DNA from: Jaltomata sinuosa
Lineage: Eukaryota; Streptophyta; Magnoliopsida; Solanales; Solanaceae
Direction of reading: 5' to 3'
Assembly: GCA_003996215.1 (NCBI GenBank)
Contig: QJPP01000814.1
Coordinates: 124,001-188,000 of the forward strand
DNA: 64,000 nt
Made by a program: the position numbers and the translations under genes. Below are positions 52,506 to 63,708 of the stretch, piece after piece; positions within the stretch are counted from its first letter, which is position 1, and every line of letters begins with the position of its first letter. The notes below the pieces were generated by a model. That model was not told the DNA's origin and ran no database searches. It was given only the letters and a program-made list of their open reading frames with translations.

Positions 52506-54287
52506 GACACAGCTTGAGGACTAGGTGTATAAGGCTAACTGTCACTCCATAACTGAAATAAGGAAGCTAAGTTGTCCGAACTTATCGCCTCCCAACTCTA
52601 GAAGCAGCAATCGAAGAGAACACACCATGAACCACCCGGAGTAGTTTGCTAGCCCACAATTGTGAAACCCAGCTCTAGTTGATAACCAATACCTTGGTCG
52701 AACCTCTGCATAGACCCATACACTGTTGATAAACACTTAGGAACTGGAGTCATCTAGGCTCTAAACATAGAATTTGCCTAAACCGTAATGCTATAAAGAC
52801 CTGGATCATTTACCGAACAACACAGGAAATCACAACTGATGCAGTGAGTCCCCAAAGGTAGTACTGAAAATGACCACTACCTCAATCTCTCACCAACGGG
52901 AATTCTGACCTCGGACTAATCGCAGAAAAGCTACTGTAATCTGTAGTCAGTCGAGTCATGTCCACACACACAAACCCAAGAAGCTCTTACTCGTCACCTC
53001 TGCCAACTACTAAAACACATAAGCACGAAGAAGGAGTCATCACTCTCTTTCACAAACCCAACAACACCCCTTTCTAAGAAAATACTGAACCTAGCAAGCT
53101 CTCTCTCAAATACAACCTGGAGTTATTCCCTTAGCTCCCATAACTCCTACTGGCAACACTTGATATGACAGAATAAGGGTAGGCCGAATGCCTAACTCAA
53201 CCAAAGAAAAAATGCTATAAACAAAAATCTAACCATAAAGCCATAATTCCACAGTCAAACCTCAGTCACGACGCTATAACTGACACTTAGCCAAACAGAT
53301 AAAGCCATAACCCGACCACAATGCCATACTCAAACTTGATTATATCATCCAGAACTGGAGAGGGAAGAAAGAAACTCATCTAGATTTAGAACAAAAGGAA
53401 CCATGAAAACAAACCATGCCTGCTAACTTACCAAACCCAACACTAAGGAAGGTCGATTTAGGTCACTCGAGAAGGCAAAACCAACCAATTCTCATCAGCA
53501 TACCTAACACCACCTGACTTAAGATGGGAGTTCAAACTCTGGCACTACCACCGGTACCACACCATACTAAAAGAACAACTCCTAGAACACGATAGATAAT
53601 GACCTAGGCAAAGACCACCTAAGGTTGCTAGACAAAAGAAAACACTCAACCCAATCCTAGAACAATGACTAAAACCAGAAATAAAGCTAACAAGACCGGC
53701 CCATGAGTCAAACCCCATGTATCCACCTCACAAGGTCAACACACCATATCCACTACTAAAGAATTCAACTACCTAGAACTCCGATACATACACCCAAAAA
53801 TCACAAGTACTACCATAGGAGCGAATAAGTAAATCTATAACTGATCGGAAGGCCGCCACACAACACTACAAGAAGATAGCCTACCCTAAAGCACCTACAG
53901 TCTCGACAAGCGTCCGTACACCCAAGGAACTCACACAAGAGCACACAATCCCTCTAGTATCCTATAATATCAGAGCGCACACTGAACAACCAGAAAACAA
54001 GAGTCCAAACATAATATGAATTATATGAATGAACTATGTGTGACCGTAGTGCTGTATGCACCTCCCCTGGCACCCACAGCTCGTGGCCCCTAGTCCGGAT
54101 TGGCAAGATCCATGCAGGTCTAAGTGACCACTAACAAAAAAAGTGGGATCTCAATGTATACTTGCACAGAGTCTATCCGGGTCTAAAACAATAAACTGCA
54201 AATCTCAGACCCCTATATATGGTGCCCAAAGTGTATCTGGGACTAAATCTGTAATAAAACATGAACGAGGTTTCCAAAGAAAAGGTA
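52506..54287 (-). mobile_element. LTR L, distal part (gypsy LTR of the F type)
   Basis: No coding frame. On the minus strand 54270-54040 reads like solo LTR F around 21690-21990: 'tagacccgg' words, then 'ggatcttgcc', 'aggggc-ac-g-gctg' and 'gtgcc-gg-ggaggt-catac' in the same order. It is best explained as the rest of the long LTR whose start is at 63651, separated from it by the Athila block. Together the two parts would be about 3.05 kb, near the 3.21 kb of F. The left edge is truncated. Confidence 0.5.
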
Positions 54288-55213
54288 TTAGGCTCAAGAG
54301 GGGTGACTAATGATTCAATTTAAGTGCAAATAGTGGCTTTTAAGTCTAAGTAGGCTTCAATAATCACAAAGAAGGCCTAAGATCATTTCTCCAAATAAGT
54401 GTAATCAAGACTAGCATTAAAGACTAACCGGGTAAGTTCTAGTTAACACAAGCAAGAACGAGAATTATTCAACTAAACCTCACAACACATGGCATGCAAA
54501 TCATTCAAGAACGATCAATTTTAATTCCTAGACAAGAACAAAAAGGAGCCACATTTCTATTAACATCGCTAATGAGTCAAGAGTTACAAAAAGATTAAAA
54601 AGTTGTCACAAAGTCACTCTTTGCCATGCATTTTTGACAAAAAAATTCATAGGGGTATGCAAATTTCCATTTGCATGCAAGACTAACTCCATTAGTACCA
54701 AACAAGTCACAATTCAAAATTATCTCAAAAGATGATGATTTTCCCTTAAGAATGATGTCACCCAATCTATCATAGGGCCAAATCAAAAATCTAAACCGAT
54801 ATGGGCACTTAACATTCACCAACGTACACACCCCAACACACATGCAGTTTCATCTAGCCTAACAGGTACTCAGACTTCCCCTGGCTCCACACACCAAACA
54901 AAGCGACGATTTCCCTTAAGAATGTCATCACTTGATCTATTATTGGAAACCATCACTTAAACCAACTACAATAGAAATTAAAGAAGCTACAAAAAAATAA
55001 CGAAGTAACAAAAGTGACTAATCCAACAACATTTCAACAAACAAACCCGGCGAGGGCACAATATAAAAAACAAGCCCGACAAGGGCATAAAATCCAAATC
55101 TAAACAACATAAGCCCGGCAAGGGTACAAAACAAGTATCAAAATTCAACAAAAGTATAACCTAAATGCTGCCACCCCTAAAAAAAATCTACTGCAGTGCC
55201 CTCAGTGCATAAA
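54288..55213 (-). other. 3' untranslated region of Athila derivative I
   Basis: Non-coding, with the landmark words of the Athila 3' region (plus-strand 'ccacccct' and 'gcagtgccctcagtgc' at 55169-55206, as at 18958-18990 in element E). It follows the gag fragment directly, so pol and ORF2 have been deleted. No 3' LTR is seen at its left end. Confidence 0.5.
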
Positions 55214-55761
55214 TCAAAAATGAAATATGGAGAAAGTAGTGTGAGGGGCTCCCTGATTTGGACATAAGTGAAGCTTCTTTTTTAATCTTAGCCAAACCTC
55301 ATGAAGAGGCTCATCCGGGAGTTGCCTAAAGTTTGTGATCTCATCTCTTAACTGCATCACTCGAGATGGAGGTAAGAACCTCGATGTAAATGCTTCAACC
55401 AACTCGGCCCAAGAGGTGATATAATTATCCGGCAATTCCTACAACCACGTCGTGGCTTCCCCCATCAAGGAAAAGGGAAATAGGCACAATCGGATGGATT
55501 CTTGGGAGATATTTTGAATGATGTATAGTTGGAAAATCTCCACAAAATTTTGGATATGCCAGTTGGCATCTTCATGAGCTGCTCCACCAAATAGGCCCTT
55601 CATCTAAATCAAGTGGAGCATGGTTCTAGTCATGTGAAAGACAACATTTTTCCCACCGTGGGGGGTAGGTGGATTGCACCCACACCCCCTTGCATCACAG
55701 GCTCAATAGCATTGGCATTATCAAAGCCGCCAATGATATTGTTGTCATCGGCTTCGCTCAT
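55214..55761 (-). pseudogene. gag fragment of Athila derivative I
   Basis: Starts at 55761 ('MSEADDNNIIGGFDNANA'). After a frame change it reads 'EDANWHIQNFVEIFQLY', 'LCLFPFSLMGEATTWL', a TAG (Q) and 'ELPDNYITSWAELVEAFT', then 'RFLPPSRVMQLRDEITNF' and 'PLHEVWLRLKKKLHLCPN'. This is the Athila gag capsid core. It breaks off after 'CPNQG' and runs into 3' untranslated sequence. The zinc knuckle and everything after it are missing. Confidence 0.78.
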
Positions 55762-55865
55762 AGATAGCCTATTCAATCAACCACAAAAAACAAACAAAAT
55801 TAAAAGAAGCAAGCACTCTCAAATTGATTTCAAATCAAAAATAAAAAATAGCTATAAACTCAAGT

Positions 55866-55882
55866 CCCCGCCAACGATGCCA
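55866..55882 (-). promoter_or_regulatory. Primer-binding site of derivative I (tRNA-Asp type)
   Basis: Minus strand TGGCATCGTTGGCGGGG, three mismatches from the tRNA-Asp-type site, 7 bases from the LTR edge. Confidence 0.82.
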
Positions 55883-55889
55883 TTTTTTA

Positions 55890-57372
55890 TGAACGCTCAA
55901 ATTGTGCTCCCCAAAGTTGGAGGCCACGATGATCGTACAGCAAAACAAAATATATAATTCCAACGAGTGTCGGAGTCATACCCAAGGAACTTGGAGTAGC
56001 TAAATATTATACTGAGTTGAGTTCAAAGCGAGAGTAAATGCTCAAAATAAAAAGTAAAAGGATTGGGGAATTGGGATGTTGTCACTACAATCACAATTCA
56101 ATTAAAAAGCAACAAAACGAAGGCGGGTTTACCAAGTTTATTAGACGACTAGGGATGTGTATCCGATGGGGCTTTAATCATGGGATAGGGTTATTTTCTA
56201 TTCATACTTATTCTTTATTATTGACATAAGTAGCATTGGTCATAGGTATGGAATGTTTATCTCTCAATCAACATACATATTTCTGATGATTTCGGTTAGA
56301 ACATCATCAGTTTGATCAAGAAACAACCAAAATAAACTTGGGGAGGTTACACTATCTCTAGCTTAGACCCTTAAATGGGTGATTTCGTTGATAAGAGCTA
56401 TTTCTAGCCTCAAATTTGAATGGAATCCCAAATTCCCACTAGTAATTTCACATCTGAAACCACGAAATCCTTTCTCAAGCAATCACATAGTCAAGTAATG
56501 AAAATTAATGTTTGTAACCATCAATTTTAGGATTAAAACTTGGTGAAATTACTAGACCCATGTCAATTAAGAAATTATAAGCAAGAATAAATATACACCC
56601 ACACCCAATAGCTAAGAACCCATTATCAACACACCTCTAGACAAGAGAATTTAGCCACTCATAGAAAAAGAGAAAGAGATACCAGCTGGGTAAGTCAAAA
56701 TTTCTTCCATTAGAGCTGAATCTCAAGTTCTAGATTTAATTTAAGCACACAAGTGTTAACCAAGCGAATTAGATTGAAATCCTCTTCTCAATGGAGGTGA
56801 AAACTTAGTCTCAAAGCAAAAAGCTCTTCAGAATATTCAGGAGTGAAGAAAGTTTTTTACAATTGTGCCTAATTAGGGCTTTTATAGTTTGCAAAAATGT
56901 CACTAAAAAGTAGGACAAAAAGGCCCTTTGGGAGGTATGTGGTGCGACATTCGGATTGCACGTTGTGATGTGCGTATCACACACTACCTTCAGTTGAACC
57001 AGTGACTTCAGCTATCTTTGGGAGCTCCATGCAAAGGGGGTGTGATTCACACCTTGAGATGTGTGCATCGCACAATGATCGCACCCCTTAACAGACTCTT
57101 CAAGATTTTTGCAGCTCTATATGCAAGAGGTGCGGTTCATACCTCGGCTTGTGCGTGTCGCACAGCCACCTCATATTCATTCAAAATCTTCAGCTTTTCT
57201 GAACACATCACACTTCACTCCTTTTGGGCTCTTTTTGGGTCCATTTCCTTGTTTATCATCATCTATCAAAAGTACTTGCATAGACATCAATAAAGGCCAT
57301 AAGAACCTCTAAATCTATTCAAAACATAGCAATAATTCATGGATATAAGCTCAATAAGTTAGAAGATTACCA
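55890..57372 (-). mobile_element. LTR of Athila derivative I
   Basis: Plus-strand start TGAACGCTC next to the primer-binding site. The far edge near 57372 (CA) is a best guess. It contains words shared with LTR K, 'cagcaaaaca' and 'gtcggagtc-tacccа'-type text (55936-55985 versus 61061-61100), but is otherwise diverged. A CpG-rich cluster of GTGCG and CGCAC words lies at 56935-57175. On the minus strand it follows ORF2 of K and precedes gag of I, so it lies between two internal regions. Confidence 0.6.
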
Positions 57373-57448
57373 ACTTTTCAATTGCTCGCTGGGGTGCCAC
57401 CATCATCGTGAGTCGTAGAGTCATCATGATCCTTGGTGTCTGAACCCC

Positions 57449-58644
57449 TCAAAATCTCTTTATACTCTTCCACATCCTCTTCAGCAACTTCTCTCTCTCT
57501 TTGTCCCTTTTCTTTTGATCATCAAGGCTAGCACTCATTGCTTTCATTTTCTTCTCTTGCTCCTCAAACCTCTTTTCCAACCTGTGCTGACTCTCCTTAA
57601 TCTTCTTCGGCTGGTTAACCATATCATTCAATGTTTCAATTTGGGTCTCAGGTGGTCTTGAAGGAATGCTAGTGGCCAATGCACTAATGGATGCCTGAAC
57701 TCTGGATATCTGAGTGGAAAGGTGCTGGAATGGTCTAGTCATGGGTGGAGGTGCCTGGGTGGAAGTAGTGGCACAAGGGGTTGATTGGCTACCTCCTGTA
57801 GCTCCCGACGTCGAACTAGCATCCACTTTCCTCTTCTTAATCACAGATCCCAAACCTGACTTTTTCAATGGATAAATGGGAATCTTTGGGTCAAGCCAAA
57901 CATCTTCCGGATCATTCAAATCAAGTCCCGCAGCCTAACATAGCTAAGTAATCAAGGAGGGAAAGAACAAGATCTTATTGTTGCCTCTGATGAAATTCTT
58001 AATCTCCCATAGGATCAGTGGCCCTACATTAACTAGGATTTCATCAATCATTGCCACCACATTCACAGTTCTGTACACAGGAACTTCACTCTCATTCTGA
58101 ACTGGTTGTACCCTGATGTATATGATGGATAACCACATCCTTGCCTCTGTTGTGAAGTTATGAGAGTAAATCTTAGTCTCTAGCATAGACCATGTGGGCT
58201 TCACTCCGGGATATAACTTCGAACCAATCCAGGGCCTGCCTAAATCTCTTTTTTCCCCAAAAGTGTAGTGTCATGATCCTCGAGCCCATAGTACCTGTTT
58301 ATCTTCTCGGCTCCAAATCTGAATGTTCTCCCCCGGACAGTTATCACCAGATCCTTGAAGTTTATGGATGATGCATTAGCATAAAATTCTCGCACAACTG
58401 TTTCATTGGCCTTACATGGTGGAGCTGTGAAACAGTTCCATTTTTGCTCTATGCAACTGGCCAAAAAATTCAGGTAAGGCCGCCTCCACCCCTTGCATTG
58501 AAATCCCCCTTTCAGGGACCACTTTCATAGACAAATCAGCCTTATATTGTTCCTCACAAGCCTGTGACATAAATTTAGTGCGATCATACTCCTCCTCCAT
58601 AATTTAATTAACTTGGCCTCCCGAATTTGATGCACTAGTACTCA
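57449..58644 (-). pseudogene. Athila ORF2 protein of derivative K
   Basis: Same kind of protein as ORF2 of element E. It starts at 58644 ('MSTSASNSGGQVN'), has an early stop, then 'EEYDRTKFMSQACEEQY'. A frameshift near 58430 leads to the shared core 'VVREFYANASSINFKDL' and 'VRGRTFRFGAEKINRYYG'. A second shift near 58230 leads to 'SHNFTTEARMWLSIIYIR' and 'IDEILVNVGPLILWEIKNF'. After a TAG (Q) at about 57941 the C-terminus is open (57919-57449). It is Ser/Thr/Pro-rich and ends in a long charged, probably coiled-coil tail ('ESQHRLEKRFEEQEKKMK'). No membrane segment. Function unknown. Confidence 0.78.
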
Positions 58645-60405
58645 TTTTTCAATTCAAAGTACCTACAAAAATAATGTTTAAACTGAGAATGTGGTTCCAA
58701 CATGTAGCACAATGAAAAAAAACAAGTGTTTTATGCAAGAAAGGTGGGTCAGAAGGTGTTGGAGCAACTCTAGACAAAGCTACTATTTTTGTGCCAACTG
58801 CAGTTGCTCAGCGCCATCGGCTCTCCATAGGCGCGATCGTGTTAAATCCAATTTTTTTATTGAGCGCTATCGCGTCAAAGTAGAACGATCGCTCTGTTGA
58901 CTCAACCCTCAGGCAGCGTGATTGTGCTGGATCAGCGCGATTGTGCTGAGCAACTGGACAATCATCTTTTCTGACCAAACAACCTCCATTATGAAATTTT
59001 CACAACCAGATCGTGGATTTAATCCATTTAGGATGGTATTTCTCAAACCAAGCACAACAACAACGCAATTTCTTGCTCAATTTCATAGAATCCATCAACA
59101 AACACAATTTTGGGGTCTTTAAAAAGCTTTATAACAATGTAGGAGCTTTTGGGTACTCAAGACTTCCCCAAATTTTTGCATAACTCCACTTGTTTAACCC
59201 GTAAAATAAGACCAAGAAACATGAAATAGAGGAAGGGACAGAGACATACTTTGTTATATGATTTTGGTGATCAAAAGAGGAGAGAAAAGAGGAAGCAACT
59301 TGTGCTCGTAGTACCAACCAAACCCAGTTACTTGTGCTCGTGATTTTGGTGTATAGCATCTCGGGGAAGTACTGGGGAAGAGAGAATTTGAACAATGGAT
59401 AATACCTGATGAACTTTTAGGAGATGTAGAGAACATAAAAGCTTTGTTCTTTTAATTTACTGTGCAGATTCTTGCTTAGGCGCGATCGCAGTAAAAGAGT
59501 GCGATTGTGCTGCTCTATGAAAGTTTTCTCAGTGCCATCAGTGCTGCTTCAACACGATCGCACTACACAGTTTTTCTTGAATGTTTTTAGTAGCTCACTG
59601 GTTCAACATGTGATGGCTGGGGTGACGGGCACTCTTCCAAGTGCGAAATGCACCTACTTTGCGTGTTCCAGCCAATTTTTAGCAGCTTACTACTTTGAGG
59701 TGTGATTGCATGTGCGATGGGCATATTTTGAGGTGCGGAATGCACCTATTTCGCACACTTTGACATTCTTGGCAGCCTCACTATCTTGGGGTGTGTTTGC
59801 ATGAGCGATACATACACTTAGTTGTGCGTTCGCACCCCAATTAGCATGTTATTTTGGCACCCTTTTTGGTCCTTGATCGGATTTTATGAGTCCTCCACTT
59901 CTCAACCTGCCCAAACAACTCAAAAAGACTTGAAACTTTATGGATTAATCAAAAATCTACACTATGCTACTCTAATAAAGAAAGACAAAATATTTAAACT
60001 TTCAAAATTTTGAAATAATGGGTTGTGTCCCATCAAGCACACAATTTAACGTCGCGGTGCGACGCAAGCTACCTCACCATTTGGATCTCCATTTTGAGGA
60101 TTTGAACCTTCGACCCACACTTGAATCAAATTTTCAATGACAATCCCGGGGTGAGGGTTTGAACATGAGAAGGCCATTCTCTTGATTTCGCATTTTGCAC
60201 TTTTTATCCTTCAAGTGAGGAAGGACGCTTTCCCTTCTTTCCACGGCAAACTCAAAATCGGATAGACCTTCATCCACCCTCTTTCCAATGTCTTCCAAAA
60301 GTTTGATTACTTTGACTTGTCCATTTAATAAAACTTATGGTCAAGCAAAGGTTGAAGTGGGATTTGGATGTCTCCACCTTCCAGCTTGCCTCATTCACAA
60401 CATCC
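58645..60405 (-). other. Pol-less spacer of derivative K
   Basis: No convincing frame. Near 60020-60065 the plus strand reads 'gggttgtgtcccatc' and 'aatttaacgtcgcgg', the landmark that follows integrase in element E (24728 onward). So gag text is joined to post-integrase text and all of protease, RT, RNase H and integrase are gone. CpG-rich palindrome clusters occur at 58795-58955 (GCGCGATCG words) and 59475-59830 (GCGATCGC and TGCGA words), in the same relative place as the cluster at 24290-24530 in E. Confidence 0.6.
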
Positions 60406-60939
60406 TCACTTTGAGATTCCGTCATCATAACTCACATATGGGGTAGTTGGTTGACACACCACCTTCAAATCATGACCATCCCTTGTGTCTTCCTCTTCTT
60501 TAGCCCTTGCGTCCACAAAAATTTTATTTATGGATTGCACACTCTCCTCTTGGGTATCTAGCGAAGCCACGTGGGTTTGGAGCTTGACACATATGCCTTC
60601 TTCTCTTGCTAAGTCATGGTTCCTATTAAGTTTAAATGCACCACTAGAAACATTATCAGCGCAAGAGGGGGGAGAAGGATGATCATCATTAGGGCATTCG
60701 CTCCAATGTCCGTCACGACCACCACACAAATAGAAATTGTGCCCATCATAGGAGCGAGTAGTGGAATACCTCCCTCTCCTAGGGCCAATTCTACACCTTC
60801 GTCCAAGGTGGGCTCCTCCATAATAAACACAATAGTCGAGAATATAAACTGGGATGCAACCATCAACATTACTAGCATTCATATATGTGGCATCATTCAA
60901 CACAATGGAAATAAACAAAATAAAAACAACTATTCCCAA
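60406..60939 (-). pseudogene. First ORF (gag-like) of derivative K
   Basis: Open frame close behind the primer-binding site. The likely start is the Met near 60882, since the hydrophobic stretch before it is probably leader. It is polar and Cys/Gly/Tyr-rich at first ('GCIPVYILDYCVYYGG', 'GPRRGRYSTTRSYDGHNF', 'YLCGGRDGHWSECPNDDH'), then charged ('NKIFVDARAKEEEDTRDG'). The Cys-rich part resembles the short Cys/Tyr-rich first ORF seen in some Solanaceae Athila copies, but I cannot name a domain. It runs into post-pol spacer beyond 60406. Unusually it is open over the whole 178 codons. Confidence 0.45.
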
Positions 60940-60997
60940 AAATTGAATTAGAGTAAGTAGACTAAAATTTTAAACTAACTCAATATGCCAAATTGTT

Positions 60998-61014
60998 CCC
61001 CGGCAACGATGCCA
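60998..61014 (-). promoter_or_regulatory. Primer-binding site of derivative K (tRNA-Asp type)
   Basis: Minus strand TGGCATCGTTGCCGGGG, two mismatches from TGGCGCCGTTGCCGGGG, 4 bases inside the LTR edge at 61019. Confidence 0.88.
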
Positions 61015-61018
61015 TTTT

Positions 61019-62378
61019 TGATAATCAAAAGCACTCTCCAATGGAGGTGTTTGTGATCGTCAGAGCAAAACACATTTATATTCTCAACAGATGTCGGAGT
61101 CGTACCCACAAAAAATAATGTAGTCACGATCGAGCTAATAAAAAATCCAAGCAACTTATTGTAGTTCAGTTGACGAAAAAGGGAAAAGATATCTAAAAGG
61201 GGGGTTTTAAACTAAAACTTAAGATAAAAGAAAATCAAATGAAAGATAGATTGATCAATGGCTTTCACCTTGCTCTCTTCAAGAAAGGATAACAAGGGAG
61301 ACTTAGGAATGGAAGTTCAACTCACAAGACTTGCACACGGTTAACATGTAGGTAGTCTTGGTTGAAGGTATGCCTAACCGTCTTTCGACCAATCGAGAAT
61401 ATATCTCGTGTGTTCTTTCCAACCATCACAAGTAAGCAATAAGCCAACCAAATAACTTGGGTGAGTTGGGTTATATCTAACCCCAACTCGTAGATGAGAG
61501 TTTCCGGCAACCAAACTATCTCTAGCGTTGGTCTAGAGTGGAAAACCCAAATCCCCACTATTGAATCTTCCCGAACTTAGGGAAATTCTCTCTCAAGCAA
61601 GAACCTAAATTAGAAAGCTAAGTCAATGTTTGCAACCATTGACTATAAATTCAAGCATGGAGGATTCAATAGACCCAAATAATCAATCAAGAGCAAAATC
61701 TATACATGAATTCAATACCCAAACAAGTATTATCTCTAATACAAACCCAAATCTCAATTCAACAATTACACCAATAAACTAACAATTAAGAACAAGAGTT
61801 GAAGAATGGAAACTGAAGATTTTACAATAAAGAGAATCCAAATCTTCACTCTTATGTGTTGGTTGATGAACTTTCTCTCCAAGCTTTCCAAAAGTTGTGA
61901 GAATAGCCAAAGATAGCTTCCATACAGTTGAGGAGTCTTTTGTATCATTTGGGGTTTCCACAAAAGTGAAATGTCATTTCTTCCCATTTTCACATTCAGG
62001 TACAGTGAAGCGTCGTCGCGCTAATGTACCGCTATCGCGCTCAAGGGACTCACACTGGTCAACGCCATCGCGCTATCTTTTCACGATCGCACCCTTGTCT
62101 TTGAATGGCATTTACCACTTCTCTATACAGCGCTATTGCGCCATCGCGCACAAACCTGTCATCTGCCTTCAACGCCATTGGCGCCCTTTCGGTGCGATTG
62201 CGCTGAGTTAAATTTCTCCTTCTTGACTTGTTTTCATCCGATTCTGCACCGATCACTTCTAAATCACATATACCTGTATAATAGAAGCAAATCATGTCAA
62301 ATGCACTATTTTCTATCAATTAGGATGCAAAAGTGTAAGCTTAAAGGTTAAATAAGTTGGTAAATTATCGACTTATCA
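61019..62378 (-). mobile_element. 5' LTR of Athila derivative K
   Basis: On the minus strand it begins TGATAAGTCGATAATTTA, a start I associate with Athila LTRs, and ends GATTATCA before the primer-binding site. Length 1360 bp. It contains a CpG-rich cluster of GCGC and CGATCG words at 62005-62205. No second copy is in the window, so its 3' LTR is lost. It interrupts LTR L at 62378/62379. Confidence 0.8.
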
Positions 62379-63651
62379 GGTAACTAAGCCAACCAAAAGC
62401 AATAGACATCACAACAATCACAAACACAATGAAACAATCGACATTTGTAAAAACAATATGTATTTAGGACAAGTTTATTGCATGAGATTGAAAACCAAAC
62501 ATCATTAACATTCATTACATTATTCCTAAAACACATAATATACAGGAAATACTAATATAATAGTTAGCATGCCCACATAACATAATTGGAAAATAATCAG
62601 CCACTACCTACCTCAAATCAAGCCCCAATGCTCTACTGGACCTGCGCCTTCCCCTATCGTAAAGCTTTAGTTTGATCTTGGTCTAGAAAAAATAACATAA
62701 AAACAAAATCAACCCTAAATGTCCTAGATATCCTTGGATTATATTTTAATTCCAAACACTAGGCTAATCATCATGATCATTCCACCCAACCCAGGGGTTT
62801 CCCATAAATAATTCACCTAAACCTACCAATTTTATGGTTATACTAGCAAAATTCGGTAATATAATCATGAATAAACAATTTATAAACAAAACCCAAAGTT
62901 TCTACACCCAACAATCCTTGTTACACCAGATTTTCCATCTAAGGTCAAGCCAGACCCTCCCTAAGGCCCGTAACTATCAATTTTAAGGTATAAAAATCAA
63001 AGTATTAGATTAGGGAAACAAATTACTTACCTTTACAAAGAATCTAGGTGGAAAACTGATGGAAATTTACCAAAATCGCCTCTGTCCTTCCCCAAAATGT
63101 TCTTTAGAAATAATGAACATTTTGGGAAAGTTTTTACATTTACAACAACTTCTCCCGCTATTGCGTCCCAATCCTTCTATAGAAGCACCACCAAAGTGAA
63201 AGTTGCCCGCTATAGCAGAATTGATTACCCTTGACTCCCACTATAGCATGAATTTCTCTGCTATATCAGTCATTGAGGTAACAATGTATCACCCGCAATA
63301 GAGGCTGACATGGGATAGAAACTTGGGAATCCTCTCAGGTTTGCCCATTTTGCAACACACCTTCATACCTTGACATTCAAGACTAACCCCTTCATATCAA
63401 GTTTGATATCGGGAGTTCTAAAAATTCACTTCCAAAAAGTTCTACGGACTCCTTAATGGCTTAGCTAATTGAAAATCTAGCTCAAAGTTAAATATTTCAC
63501 CCGATCCTTTCCCAATTGCCTTAGACTTCACCTCACTCAGATTTTGTTTGAGCCTAGCCTAGCCTGAAATTTTCAACTCCTCAACTCAAAAGTTTTCTAA
63601 CCTGTTCTTTACACAAATAGCTCACTCATAACGACAGGAAGGGTCATTACA
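62379..63651 (-). mobile_element. LTR L, proximal part (3' LTR of element L)
   Basis: On the minus strand it starts at 63651 with TGTAATGACCC, the same start as solo LTR F, directly downstream of the chromodomain end of element L. It continues to 62379, where Athila K enters. Non-coding and AT-rich. Five bases next to K are GGTAA. The matching flank at the far side (GGTAT at 54284-54288) is only suggestive. Confidence 0.72.
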
Positions 63652-63708
63652 ATATATATAAATTTATACATTCTTTATCCTGAAATGATCGAACAAAAAA
63701 ATGATGAG

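Noticed and set aside
60616..60951. Plus-strand 111-codon frame
   Set aside because: Antisense shadow of the gag-like ORF of derivative K, which follows a correctly placed primer-binding site on the minus strand.
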